Positions 31,502-40,699 of a stretch of DNA of 64,000 nt are shown here, piece by piece; position 1 is the stretch's first letter; every line of letters starts with the position of its first letter. The DNA comes from Bacillota bacterium (GTDB lineage Bacteria; Bacillota; Clostridia; Acetivibrionales; JAEZXR01), in the NCBI GenBank assembly GCA_023419605.1, contig JAEZXR010000086.1, positions 1 through 64,000 on the forward strand, given 5' to 3'. A program made the position numbers and the translations under genes. The notes beneath the pieces are model-generated. The model did no database searches. It was not told where the DNA came from and saw only the letters and a list, made by a program, of their open reading frames with translations.

Positions 31502-33400
31502 ATGAGAGTAAGCTTTTCCGGAGATACCCAGGGGATCATGGAAGGTATAGGGATCTTTGCCGGGGAACTGGGCTTTGACCTGGATGAAAAAGGCGTCCGC
31601 ATTCGGGTGGAGAGAAGGAAGGGAAATATAGAAGTCGGTATGCAGGGAGGAGAAGGATATATCCGCTGCCAGGAGAAAATCCACTTTTTCCGTGCGCTTG
31701 GTTTATTCATCGAAGCAAGGCGGCGGAGCAGCAGCTTTTCCCTTGTAGAAGAGCCACAATTTACTATGAATGGAGCCATGGTGGATGTATCGAGGAATGC
31801 GGTAATGACAGTTGCAAGCGTGAAGCTGCTGCTGAAGAGAATGGCACTCATGGGATTGAATATGTTGATGCTTTACGCCGAAGATACCTATGAAATTAAG
31901 AGCCGGCCCTATTTCGGGTACATGCGGGGGCGCTACAGCCAGGACGAGTTAAAAGACTGCGATGACTATGCAGATACTTTCGGAATCGAAATCATTCCTT
32001 GTATCCAAACACTGGCACACCTTTTTGCAGCCCTTAAGTGGAGATATGCAGATTCGATGAAGGATACGGAAGATATTTTATTGGTAGGATCTGAAGAAAC
32101 CTATGCATTCGTTGAAGAAATGATAACCTCGGCTTCCGCGCCCTTCCGCAGCAAAAGAATACACATCGGAATGGATGAAGCGCATAATCTCGGACTGGGT
32201 AAATATTTGGACCTCCATGGGTATCGCAGACGCTTTGATATTATGAATGAACACCTGGCAAAGGTGAAGGAAATTGTCTTTAAACACGGGCTAAAGCCGA
32301 TGATTTGGAGCGACATGTATTTCCGATTGGGCTCAAAAGATGGGGAGTATTATGATATGAATGCAAATATTCCGCAGGATGTAATGGATAATATACCGAA
32401 GGACGCCCAACTGGTTTACTGGGATTATTACCATGATGACGAGGCGTCGTACAGGGAGTTCCTGCGAAAGCACCGATTGTTTGGCTGTGATATTCTTTTT
32501 GCTGGCGGAGTCTGGACGTGGAATGGAGTAGTAGTGAACTACAGAAAGACCTTCTCTTCCACACAGGCAGGATTAGTCGCATGCAAGCAGGAAGGCGTCC
32601 GAGAGGTTTTTGCGACCCTGTGGGGGGATAATGGAGCGGAAACGAATATCTTTTCCGCACTGCTGGGGCTTCAGCTCTATGCGGAACACGGATATGCAAA
32701 AGAGGTGGAGGAAACAAGACTGAGAGAAAGGTTTGTCTTTTGTACGGGGGGAGACTACGATGCATTTATGGCTTTATCAAAAATGGATGACATTCCCGCA
32801 GCAGAAGCCGAGCAGCTCCTGTCTCCGTCAAATCCTTCCAAGTTTCTGCTATGGCAGGACATCCTGATGGGACTTTTCGATCGGCACATTGAAGGGCAGG
32901 ACCTGGGAGCCTATTATGCCGAACTGGAGAAGAAATTAAATGCATATGCGGAGCAGGCAGGGGCGTTGCGGTTTGTCTTCGATGTGCCTGCAAAGCTGGC
33001 AGCGGTTCTTGCGATAAAGAGTGAGATCGGAAACAAGCTCAAGCAGTGTTATGCTGCGGGGGATAAGGAGGGAATAAGGAATATTCTTCTGCACCAGCTT
33101 CCGGTGCTGGGTGACAGGGTCGGTGAACTTCGAAGGGAACACAGGCTGCAGTGGTTATCCACGTATAAGCCCTTTGGGTGGGAGGTTCTCGATACGCGCT
33201 ACGGAGGGCTGATAGCACGGATTGAGACGGCGATCTTCCGGCTGTCCCAGTATGTGAATGGCGAGGTAAACAACATTGAGGAACTGGAAGAAGAACGGCT
33301 ATTCTTTGACGGTCCTGTGAGGCCGAAGGATGTGGTTGTCGGACGCTGCAACCGGTATCACCAGATTGTTTCTGCAAGTCCTTTGGGCTTTAACGGATAG
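31502..33400 (+). CDS. GH20-family beta-hexosaminidase-like protein
   Basis: A 632-residue relative of the enzyme at 28335-30194, but quite different in sequence. The GH20 barrel opens with MNGAMVDVSRNAVMTVASVK near residue 82. The catalytic Asp-Glu pair is in IHIGMDEAHNLGLGKYLD near residue 222, followed by MIWSDMYF and a Trp-rich WTWNG segment that usually lines the sugar pocket. No signal peptide is present. AGGAGG lies 8 bases before the ATG at 31502; a GTG at 31496 is too close to it. Two GH20 enzymes around one AraC gene point to an amino-sugar-containing glycan as substrate, for example host or chitin-derived oligosaccharides. Confidence 0.82.
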   Translation: MRVSFSGDTQGIMEGIGIFAGELGFDLDEKGVRIRVERRKGNIEVGMQGGEGYIRCQEKIHFFRALGLFIEARRRSSSFSLVEEPQFTMNGAMVDVSRNAVMTVASVKLLLKRMALMGLNMLMLYAEDTYEIKSRPYFGYMRGRYSQDELKDCDDYADTFGIEIIPCIQTLAHLFAALKWRYADSMKDTEDILLVGSEETYAFVEEMITSASAPFRSKRIHIGMDEAHNLGLGKYLDLHGYRRRFDIMNEHLAKVKEIVFKHGLKPMIWSDMYFRLGSKDGEYYDMNANIPQDVMDNIPKDAQLVYWDYYHDDEASYREFLRKHRLFGCDILFAGGVWTWNGVVVNYRKTFSSTQAGLVACKQEGVREVFATLWGDNGAETNIFSALLGLQLYAEHGYAKEVEETRLRERFVFCTGGDYDAFMALSKMDDIPAAEAEQLLSPSNPSKFLLWQDILMGLFDRHIEGQDLGAYYAELEKKLNAYAEQAGALRFVFDVPAKLAAVLAIKSEIGNKLKQCYAAGDKEGIRNILLHQLPVLGDRVGELRREHRLQWLSTYKPFGWEVLDTRYGGLIARIETAIFRLSQYVNGEVNNIEELEEERLFFDGPVRPKDVVVGRCNRYHQIVSASPLGFNG

Positions 33401-33412
33401 GAAGCACTGAGA

Positions 33413-33454
33413 GCAGAAAGGGAAGTGTATTTTGAGTTACACTTCCCTTTCTGC
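33413..33454. terminator. Bidirectional terminator between converging genes
   Basis: Seventeen-base perfect arms (33413-33429 and 33438-33454) enclose 8 bases. An outer pair CGGATAG/CTATCCG (33394-33400, 33455-33461) extends the stem over the GH20 stop codon. It separates GH20 on the plus strand from AraC on the minus strand. Confidence 0.85.
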
Positions 33455-33466
33455 CTATCCGAATTC

Positions 33467-34306
33467 TTATTTCCCTTGCATTTTACGGAACTGGTAAGGG
33501 GTTATGCCTTCAAACTTTTTGAAAATCCGGATAAAATGGTTGACGTTGTTAAACCCTGAGTTCAAGCTCACCGTAGTGATGTCATCCAGGGTATGATACA
33601 GCAATTCCTTGGCCCGGGCGATCCGAAGCCGGATGATATAATCCTTGAAGGTAAAGCCGGTAATCTTTTTAAAGAGGCGGGAGGTATAAAACATATCGGA
33701 ATAAAAGAGCTTTGAGACCTCGTCCAGGCTCAATTCCTCCGTATAATGCAGCTCCACATATCGCTGTATATCCAGAATCCTCCGGGTAGACCGGTTTACG
33801 GTGGAAAGGGGGAAGTGCTCCTTATAGTTCCGGTATAAAAGGATAAAAAGATGGTTCAAATGGGTTCCCAGAAGAGATTCCCAAAATGCTTCCTTTGTCA
33901 AATACTCGGTATGCATTTTCTTCAAAACATCCATTACGATGGCATCATGGGCCTCGTCAAGATGAAGGGCATGCTGGAAATGTTCCGGACGCTGCTTAAA
34001 AATAGATGCAAGTATCGGCTGATTTGCCATAAGCTGCATAAAATCAGGTTTTATTAAAATGAAGTATCGTTTGTAGGGGTACTCCAGAACCTTCAGTTCA
34101 TGCTTTTCCAAATTGCTGATAAACAGGATATGGCCTTTCCCGACAGTATATAGTTTATTGTTAATTTTAAATTCGGCTTTTCCTTCCAAAACATAAATGA
34201 TTTCATCGGAGCTATGGAAATGATTTGTAATTTCTAAGCTGTTGGAGCTTTCATTATACTGTATTTCCATAGGATCGTTCTGCATTACCATTAAATCATC
34301 CGGCAT
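33467..34306 (-). CDS. AraC-family regulator of the redox operon
   Basis: A 279-residue regulator. The cupin domain is visible as HFHSSDEIIYVLEGKAEFKI near residue 26, and the AraC helix-turn-helix pair is at the C-terminus (SKLFYSDMFYTSRLFKKITG, then SGFNNVNHFIRIFKKFEG). It is divergent from the oxidoreductase operon starting at 34505, with a 198-base A+T-rich gap between them, so it most likely controls that operon. Confidence 0.88.
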   Translation of the reverse strand: MPDDLMVMQNDPMEIQYNESSNSLEITNHFHSSDEIIYVLEGKAEFKINNKLYTVGKGHILFISNLEKHELKVLEYPYKRYFILIKPDFMQLMANQPILASIFKQRPEHFQHALHLDEAHDAIVMDVLKKMHTEYLTKEAFWESLLGTHLNHLFILLYRNYKEHFPLSTVNRSTRRILDIQRYVELHYTEELSLDEVSKLFYSDMFYTSRLFKKITGFTFKDYIIRLRIARAKELLYHTLDDITTVSLNSGFNNVNHFIRIFKKFEGITPYQFRKMQGK

Positions 34307-34504
34307 TTTTCATTCTCCATTTTCCCTTTAACTTTGCTGTAAAAGCGGTTTTCGATTCTCCGGCTCAAAATTTTCTTGGGATTGCCCATAAGAAAAAACA
34401 CAAAGAAGGTCAATTTTTTTACAAACAAGTTATAGATTAAAAAAACAGCTAAAATTATAATAAAAGTATATCATTATTTTCATTATAAAGGGATGTGAAG
34501 GTTC

Positions 34505-35836
34505 GTGCAACACAAGGAATTTAATTTTGAAGGTTTGGATCAAGTAGCCCATGAAGCACAATCTCTCGGTCTGCATCTCAATTTTTCCGACAACGCCGAA
34601 GTTTTAAAGAAAAAGGTAGAGATTGAAGGATTTACTGTCCCCAATTCTCTGGCGATCCATCCAATGGAAGGCTGTGACGGAGAAACAGACGGGCGCCCGG
34701 GAGCGCTTACAAAAAGAAGATATGAGCGTTTCTCAAAGGGAGGCGCAGGACTTCTCTGGTTTGAGGCCGTAGCGGTTGTCCCGGAGGCAAGGGCCAATCC
34801 CAGACAGTTGTGGATCACGGAAGAGAACTATTCCGATTTTCGACATTTGTTTGAATCCATGATGGGAAATGCTCATCAAGAATTTGGAAAGGATTTTACC
34901 CCTCTCTGCATTATGCAGCTGACTCATTCAGGGAGATACAGCAAGCCCTATGGAAAGCCTGCGCCGGTCATTGCGCACCACAATCCGTACCTGGACAAGG
35001 CACATAATATTGACCCGGAGCTGCCTGTCATCGGAGATGATGAACTGGAGCGGCTGGAGGATGAATACGTTACAGCGGCCATTCTTGCGAAAAAAGCAGG
35101 ATTTCATGGTGTGGATGTGAAAGCCTGCCATGGGTATCTGAACTCTGAATTGCTGTCCGGATTTACCCGGAAGGGCAAATATGGCGAGACCTTTGAAGGT
35201 AGGACGAGATTTCTGCTGAATGTGGTAGAAAAGATTAAGGACCGCCTGGGCAAAGGCTTTATTGTTACAACCAGAATGAACATCTATGATGCCTATGCCT
35301 ACCCCTACGGATGGGGCGTTGATAAAAGCGACCCGGCAAAATACGATCTTGCAGAACCGATCGAGCTGGTGAAGAAGCTCTATGAAAAGGGTGTAAGGAT
35401 GGTGAATCTCACCATGGGAAATCCCTACTATAACCCCCATGTCAACCGCCCTTATGACAAAGGGGGCTATGTGCCGCCGGAACACCCGTTGGTTGGAGTT
35501 TCCAGGATGATCCGGGGGATCGGGGAAGTACAGCATGCAGTAAAAGGGATGGTAGTAGTAGGAACCGGCTACAGCTGGCTGCGGCAATTTTCCTTGAATC
35601 TGGCGGCTGGAACGCTGGAAAACGGCCTTGCCACCATGATCGGATATGGACGAGAATCCTTTGCATATCCCGATTTTGCCAGGGATGTTATGGAACAGGG
35701 AAGCCTGATAAAAAACAAGTGCTGCATTGCCTGCGGAAAATGTACGGAACTGATGCGGGCGGGAAGTGCTGCCGGGTGTGTCGTCAGAGATGGGAAGGTC
35801 TATGCACCTTTGTATCATCAGTATTGTATAAAATAA
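34505..35836 (+). CDS. NADH:flavin oxidoreductase (old yellow enzyme-like) with C-terminal Cys cluster
   Basis: A 443-residue FMN protein of the old yellow enzyme superfamily. The barrel motifs are LAIHPMEGCDGETDGRPGAL near residue 48, CIMQLTHSGRYS near residue 137 and the His-containing GVDVKACHGYLNSELLSGFT near residue 200. The C-terminus carries CCIACGKC near residue 408 and another Cys shortly after. This looks like the iron-sulfur site of 2,4-dienoyl-CoA reductase-type enzymes, but the second flavin domain of those is missing. The start is a GTG. It is the first gene of a three-gene redox operon. The substrate is unknown; an enoate or keto sugar is conceivable. Confidence 0.82.
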   Translation: MQHKEFNFEGLDQVAHEAQSLGLHLNFSDNAEVLKKKVEIEGFTVPNSLAIHPMEGCDGETDGRPGALTKRRYERFSKGGAGLLWFEAVAVVPEARANPRQLWITEENYSDFRHLFESMMGNAHQEFGKDFTPLCIMQLTHSGRYSKPYGKPAPVIAHHNPYLDKAHNIDPELPVIGDDELERLEDEYVTAAILAKKAGFHGVDVKACHGYLNSELLSGFTRKGKYGETFEGRTRFLLNVVEKIKDRLGKGFIVTTRMNIYDAYAYPYGWGVDKSDPAKYDLAEPIELVKKLYEKGVRMVNLTMGNPYYNPHVNRPYDKGGYVPPEHPLVGVSRMIRGIGEVQHAVKGMVVVGTGYSWLRQFSLNLAAGTLENGLATMIGYGRESFAYPDFARDVMEQGSLIKNKCCIACGKCTELMRAGSAAGCVVRDGKVYAPLYHQYCIK

Positions 35837-35858
35837 ATCAATGGGAGGATGACTACGC

Positions 35859-36635
35859 ATGATTGATCAAAAGGTGGCCATTGTTACCGGTGCCTCCAGA
35901 GGAATCGGCAATGCCGTTGCGGTTCAGTTGGCACAGGATGGCTTTGTGGTTGCAGCTGTTGGGACTACCCCGGAGGAAAGGAACAAAGAGAACCTGGATA
36001 AAATCAGGGAGGCCGGACTCCCCTTTCTATACATCCAAGGGGATATTTCCTCGGAAAAAGCACGGGAGGACCTCGTTGAACAAGTGTTGGCCGGATTCGG
36101 GAGAATTGATGTGCTGGTTAACAACGCCGGAGTTGCACCGAAGGTTCGTATGGATATCCTGGAAACTACCGAGGAGAGCATGGACCATGTGCTGGATATT
36201 AATCTAAAAGGCACTTTTTTTCTGACCCAAAGGGTCGCAAACCTCATGGTGCGAGAGCTCCAGACGCAGCAGGGATTTACGCCTAAAATCATAAACATAT
36301 CCTCCGTTTCTGCCTATGCTTCGTCGCCGCAAAGAGCGGAATACTGCATTTCCAAGGCAGGCATCGGCATGATTACTACTTTGTTTGCGGACCGGCTGGC
36401 GGAGTACGGTATCAACGTATACGAAGTGCGGCCCGGGATTATCCATACCGATATGACCTCGGTGGTAAAAGAGAAGTATGATAAACTGATTGAGGGTGGA
36501 TTAACGCCCATTAAACGATGGGGACAGCCGGAGGATGTTGCCAATGCGGTTTCGGTACTTTGCAGTGGAAAGCTTGACTTTTCTACGGGTGAAGTGATCA
36601 ATGTGGATGGCGGATTTCATATACGGAGACTGTAG
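35859..36635 (+). CDS. Short-chain dehydrogenase/reductase (FabG-like)
   Basis: A 258-residue NAD(P)-dependent SDR. The cofactor motif TGASRGIG is at residues 10-17, NNAG near residue 88, the catalytic Ser in ISSVSAY and YCISK with Tyr and Lys near residues 160-164. The C-terminal VINVDGG is standard. Although FabG-like, its neighbours are an OYE-type enzyme and a fumarate-reductase-like flavoprotein, so a role in carbohydrate or secondary-metabolite redox is more likely than fatty acid synthesis. It starts 22 bases after the first gene, with GGGAGGA upstream. Confidence 0.88.
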   Translation: MIDQKVAIVTGASRGIGNAVAVQLAQDGFVVAAVGTTPEERNKENLDKIREAGLPFLYIQGDISSEKAREDLVEQVLAGFGRIDVLVNNAGVAPKVRMDILETTEESMDHVLDINLKGTFFLTQRVANLMVRELQTQQGFTPKIINISSVSAYASSPQRAEYCISKAGIGMITTLFADRLAEYGINVYEVRPGIIHTDMTSVVKEKYDKLIEGGLTPIKRWGQPEDVANAVSVLCSGKLDFSTGEVINVDGGFHIRRL

Positions 36636-36701
36636 AGAAATTGAAAATGGAGAATTGAGAATGATTCTATAATATTCAGTGTCTTAAGAAAGGAGGCGGG
36701 T

Positions 36702-38717
36702 ATGGTTAGAGAGGTTGTTACGATCAATGGACTGGATATGGACGTGTACAGTCTGAATACGGTGGTGGTGGGAAGCGGTGCTGCCGGGTTGAATGCAGCG
36801 GACAGCCTGGCGCTTCATGGGCAGCAGGATATTGCCATTGTAACGGAAGGGATGAAGATGGGAACCTCCCGGAATACCGGTTCGGACAAACAAACCTATT
36901 ATAAATTGACGCTGTCCGGAGACGGAACCGATTCGGTGATGGACATGGCAAAAACCTTGTTTGGCGGTGGATGCATGCACGGCGATATCGCACTGGCGGA
37001 GGCTGCCAATTCGGCCCGATCCTTTTACAAGCTGGTGGATATCGGCGTTCCCTTTCCGCAAAACCGGTATGGAGAGTTTATCGGGTACAAAACCGATCAT
37101 GATCCACGGCAGAGGGCGACATCAGCAGGGCCTCTGACTTCCCGGTTTATGACCGAGAAGCTGGAAGCGCAAGTGCTGCAAAAGGGAATAAAGGTCTTTG
37201 ACGGCTATCAGGTGATCGGAATTCTCACAGACAGAGATACAGCCCGTGAAGAGGCAGAGGTCAATGCCATCGGTTTGATTGCTCTGAACCTGAAGGCATT
37301 GGATCAACCCAATATGGGCTTTACCCTTTTTAATTGCACCAACATTATCTATGCTACCGGCGGTCCGGCGGGAATGTACCTGACCTCCGTCTATCCGGAA
37401 AGCCAGACGGGAGCCTCCGGCATTGCTTTCGAGGCGGGAGTCAAAGGAGTAAACCTCACGGAATCCCAATATGGAATTGCTTCAGTTAAATTCCGCTGGA
37501 ACCTTTCGGGAACCTATCAACAGGTAATTCCGCGGTACGTGTCTACAAACCAGGATGGAACGGATGAAAGAGAGTTCCTGGAGGAGTACTTTGAAGACCC
37601 GGGCAAAATGCTGGATGCCATCTTTTTGAAGGGCTACCAGTGGCCCTTTGACCCAAGGAAGGTAAAGGACTTCGGCTCTTCCCTTATTGACATTCTGGTA
37701 TACCAGGAGACGCAGATCAAAGGAAGAAGGGTTTACCTGGATTTCATGAAAAATCCAGCTGCAGGCAGCCAACAGGGAGAACTGGATTTTTCCATCCTGG
37801 GGAAGGAAGCCTATTCGTACCTGGAAAACTCGGAGGCGCTGTTCGGAACACCCATTGAACGGCTAAGGAAAATGAACCATCCTGCCATTGATCTATATAA
37901 GAACAACGGAATTGACCTGGAGCGGGAATATGTTGAGATCGCCGTATGCGCACAGCACAATAACGGCGGGTTGATAGGGAATGTCTGGTGGGAGAGCAAT
38001 ATCCGTCATTTCTTCCCTGTAGGAGAAGTAAATGGTACCTTCGGAATTTACAGACCGGGAGGCAGCGCACTGAATTCCACACAGGTGGGCAGCCTGAGAG
38101 CCGCTCAATACATCAGCAGCAACTACCGGCAGCAGCCTTTAAACCTTACGGATTTTGTGAATCATGCAGGGGAACTGGTGAATAAAAAACTGAAAACTGC
38201 AAGGGCGTTTCTGTCCAATACTGCAAAGCAGTCCAATGTGATTGAAGTACGGAAAAAAGCGCAAACCAGGATGACAAAAATAGGAGCCCATATCCGGTCT
38301 CTGGATGAAATAAAGGATGGTATGGCGGAATGCCTGGAGGATATAAAAAACCTGGCCTCCGGCACGGCCATGGCTTCTCCTTTTGAATTGCCCTTTGCTT
38401 TTCAAAATCAGGATATTCTGATTACCCAGTATGTCTACCTCAATGCCATCCGGGTGTTCATTGAAAAGGGCGGAAAGAGCCGGGGGTCCTATCTGGTTTC
38501 GGATAGGGAAGGGGACCTGCCTGTAAAGGGGCTGGACCAAAGCTTCCGATTTGCTCTGGATGATGGAGGGCTCAATGATAAGGTTTGCGAGATTGCGTTT
38601 CAAATGGAGGACTATATCTGTACAGCCGGGTGGAAGGCCCTTCGGCCCATTCCTACGGAGGATAACTGGTTTGAAAATGTATGGAATATGTACAGGGACG
38701 GAAAGGTGTTCCAATAG
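36702..38717 (+). CDS. FAD-dependent oxidoreductase, fumarate reductase/succinate dehydrogenase flavoprotein-like
   Basis: A 671-residue flavoprotein. The Rossmann FAD motif VVVGSGAAGLNAADSLALHG lies at residues 21-40, and the capping domain and second FAD loop follow (NIIYATGGPAGMY near residue 212, and GEVNGTFGIYRPGGSALNST near residue 443). It resembles the fumarate reductase flavoprotein superfamily, but I see no cytochrome or flavin-attachment domain, so it is a soluble oxidoreductase. AAAGGAGG lies 7 bases before the ATG. Together with the OYE-like and SDR enzymes it may form a short redox route acting on one compound, under the AraC regulator at 33467. Confidence 0.82.
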   Translation: MVREVVTINGLDMDVYSLNTVVVGSGAAGLNAADSLALHGQQDIAIVTEGMKMGTSRNTGSDKQTYYKLTLSGDGTDSVMDMAKTLFGGGCMHGDIALAEAANSARSFYKLVDIGVPFPQNRYGEFIGYKTDHDPRQRATSAGPLTSRFMTEKLEAQVLQKGIKVFDGYQVIGILTDRDTAREEAEVNAIGLIALNLKALDQPNMGFTLFNCTNIIYATGGPAGMYLTSVYPESQTGASGIAFEAGVKGVNLTESQYGIASVKFRWNLSGTYQQVIPRYVSTNQDGTDEREFLEEYFEDPGKMLDAIFLKGYQWPFDPRKVKDFGSSLIDILVYQETQIKGRRVYLDFMKNPAAGSQQGELDFSILGKEAYSYLENSEALFGTPIERLRKMNHPAIDLYKNNGIDLEREYVEIAVCAQHNNGGLIGNVWWESNIRHFFPVGEVNGTFGIYRPGGSALNSTQVGSLRAAQYISSNYRQQPLNLTDFVNHAGELVNKKLKTARAFLSNTAKQSNVIEVRKKAQTRMTKIGAHIRSLDEIKDGMAECLEDIKNLASGTAMASPFELPFAFQNQDILITQYVYLNAIRVFIEKGGKSRGSYLVSDREGDLPVKGLDQSFRFALDDGGLNDKVCEIAFQMEDYICTAGWKALRPIPTEDNWFENVWNMYRDGKVFQ

Positions 38718-38928
38718 CGAGAAAACGGTATACTTGAAATGGCAGAAAGAATAAGAAAACCCGCCTGCGGGCAGCAAATAGCGGCTTGTGGGCGGTTGTA
38801 TTTTATACATAATAGGGTTAGCAATTGTTGATTTGGAAGTCACGCAGCCGGTTGTTCCGGGGATGTGTGGCTTTCAAATCAGTCAAGCTTCGGTTCGGAA
38901 CCGGCAGGAGATTGATGCAAAAGCAAAA

Positions 38929-40695
38929 TCATACAGGGATGCGGATGTGGATGACCGTTCCCAAGCCGTATTTGCTCTGTATTTTTATCCCGCTTTCTTC
39001 CCCATAGGTCAGTATCAGCCTTTTATGGGTGTTGAACATACCGATGTGCCCTGCGGACTCACCGGATTCGCCTTCTTCCATCAGCTTTTGCCGGATTTTT
39101 ACCAGCTCCTCCTTAGGAATGCCCAGTCCTGTATCAATGATGGTGATTTTTAACCCGGATTGAACCTGCCGGATTTTTATTTTAATAAAGCTTACTCCTT
39201 CCTTTTCCTTAATTCCATGGTAAATGCAGTTTTCAATAAAGGGCTGGAAAAGGAGCTTCAGCACCTTATGCTGTGTGAGAGCCTCGTCGTATTGCCAGAG
39301 AACCCGGAACTTATCCTTGTACCGGACTTTCTGAATTTCGATATAGCTCTGGGTGTTCCGGATTTCCTCCTCCAGAGTGACAGCCTTGTCGGAAGGCCCG
39401 AGGGAGTAATGCAGGATTTCCGAAAGGTATTCGATCATTTTGCTGACCTCGTTCTGTTCCCCTGTGAGACTGATGGATTTCCAGAAAATTGTCTTTAGGG
39501 TATTGAACAGAAAATGAGGATTGATCTGGGACTGCAAGGCCAGGATTTCCATGGCTTTCAGCTTGTATTTTTTCTCCGACAGCTGGACCTTCAGATAGCT
39601 CTGTTCGATAAAGGTTTTTATGATATTCTGCATGATATACCCGTACTCATCTTTTATCCTGGAAGGAAGGGCAGGAAGGGGACTTCCGTTTTCCGCCGAT
39701 TCAAAAGCCGAAATGATGCTGCGGATATTGTTGTAGTTTTTCCGGGTGATATAATAGGTTAACGCCAGTCCCAGCAAAAGGGAAACAAGAAGAAGGAGGA
39801 TGGTAACGTTAACCAGTGTAATGGGAAGCTTGTATAGGGCCTCTCTGGGGATTACGGACATATATTTCAAGGCGTACCGGTCGGATTTTATTTGAGAAAC
39901 CGTATAGGAGTTCTTTGAGGAACGGAACTGGAAAAACTCCGAAGGATTCTCATTTATTTTTTTCATGTCAATATCCTGCGGGCTGGAAACCGTACTGCCG
40001 CCGGCTATAACCCTGTCTTTTCCGTCTAGGATCAATACCGCTTGCTGGGGATAGGAAACCAGGCTTTTCAGCATTTTTTCCAGGTAGTCCTGCTTGATGT
40101 TCATGACCATGATACCATCGGCCTTTGCGATACCCGGTGAGTACAGCTTTTTATAAATGGTAATTAAATGTGTGCCTTCCTTTTCAAATTCATATTGTTT
40201 TATGGTTCTCGTTTCAATCCAGGTATTTACATCTCCTTCCAAGGAAAGAAACCGCTCATACCAGGACTTGTCGATGAAGCTGTCCAAATTGGCAATGCCC
40301 TGGTTGGAGACGAGAAAGTTCCGGCGGCTGTTCTGGAAGTATACATAGATGGATTGAATATAAGGCTTTGAATTGGACGGAGGATTGATCAAATTCATAA
40401 AAGTGTTGGAGGCTTCGATGTCCTCGGTACTTATGACGTCGTTTTCCAGTAGGTTCTTGAACTTTGATATAAATAAGGGGTTCAAGTTAAAGTTAAGGCT
40501 CAGGGAATCCAGTTCGTTAAAAAGCAGTTCTACGGTTTCCTTGGATTGGTTTAGCATCTTGATATTGCCTTTATTGATGTCCTCCCGTATAAAACTCTGC
40601 GTGATGAAAAAGGAAAAACTTCCCAGAAGCAGTAAGGGGATCAAAAGAGGCAATGCGAAAATTGCCAGGTTTTTTGCAAAGAATCTTTTTTTCAT
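38929..40695 (-). CDS. YesM-type sensor histidine kinase
   Basis: A 588-residue membrane sensor. There are two membrane helices, near residues 10-30 and 285-310, with an extracellular Cache-like sensor between them. A HAMP-like linker and the LytS/YesM kinase core follow, with the phosphorylated His in QINPHFLFNTL near residue 393 and an ATP-binding domain (FIENCIYHGIKEKEG, then DTGLGIP). The start is 4 bases after the response regulator stop, so the two are co-transcribed. It likely senses an extracellular saccharide for the importer at 41798-45252. About 210 bases to its right (38718-38928) hold no clear gene. Confidence 0.9.
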   Translation of the reverse strand: MKKRFFAKNLAIFALPLLIPLLLLGSFSFFITQSFIREDINKGNIKMLNQSKETVELLFNELDSLSLNFNLNPLFISKFKNLLENDVISTEDIEASNTFMNLINPPSNSKPYIQSIYVYFQNSRRNFLVSNQGIANLDSFIDKSWYERFLSLEGDVNTWIETRTIKQYEFEKEGTHLITIYKKLYSPGIAKADGIMVMNIKQDYLEKMLKSLVSYPQQAVLILDGKDRVIAGGSTVSSPQDIDMKKINENPSEFFQFRSSKNSYTVSQIKSDRYALKYMSVIPREALYKLPITLVNVTILLLLVSLLLGLALTYYITRKNYNNIRSIISAFESAENGSPLPALPSRIKDEYGYIMQNIIKTFIEQSYLKVQLSEKKYKLKAMEILALQSQINPHFLFNTLKTIFWKSISLTGEQNEVSKMIEYLSEILHYSLGPSDKAVTLEEEIRNTQSYIEIQKVRYKDKFRVLWQYDEALTQHKVLKLLFQPFIENCIYHGIKEKEGVSFIKIKIRQVQSGLKITIIDTGLGIPKEELVKIRQKLMEEGESGESAGHIGMFNTHKRLILTYGEESGIKIQSKYGLGTVIHIRIPV

Positions 40696-40699
40696 GTTT

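Noticed and set aside
34928..35860. A 310-codon open frame on the minus strand
   Set aside because: It is a complement of the flavin oxidoreductase gene with no motifs and no ribosome-binding site.
38788..39153. A 121-codon plus-strand frame at the end of the histidine kinase gene
   Set aside because: Most of it is antisense to the kinase ATP-binding domain, and the remaining part shows no domain.
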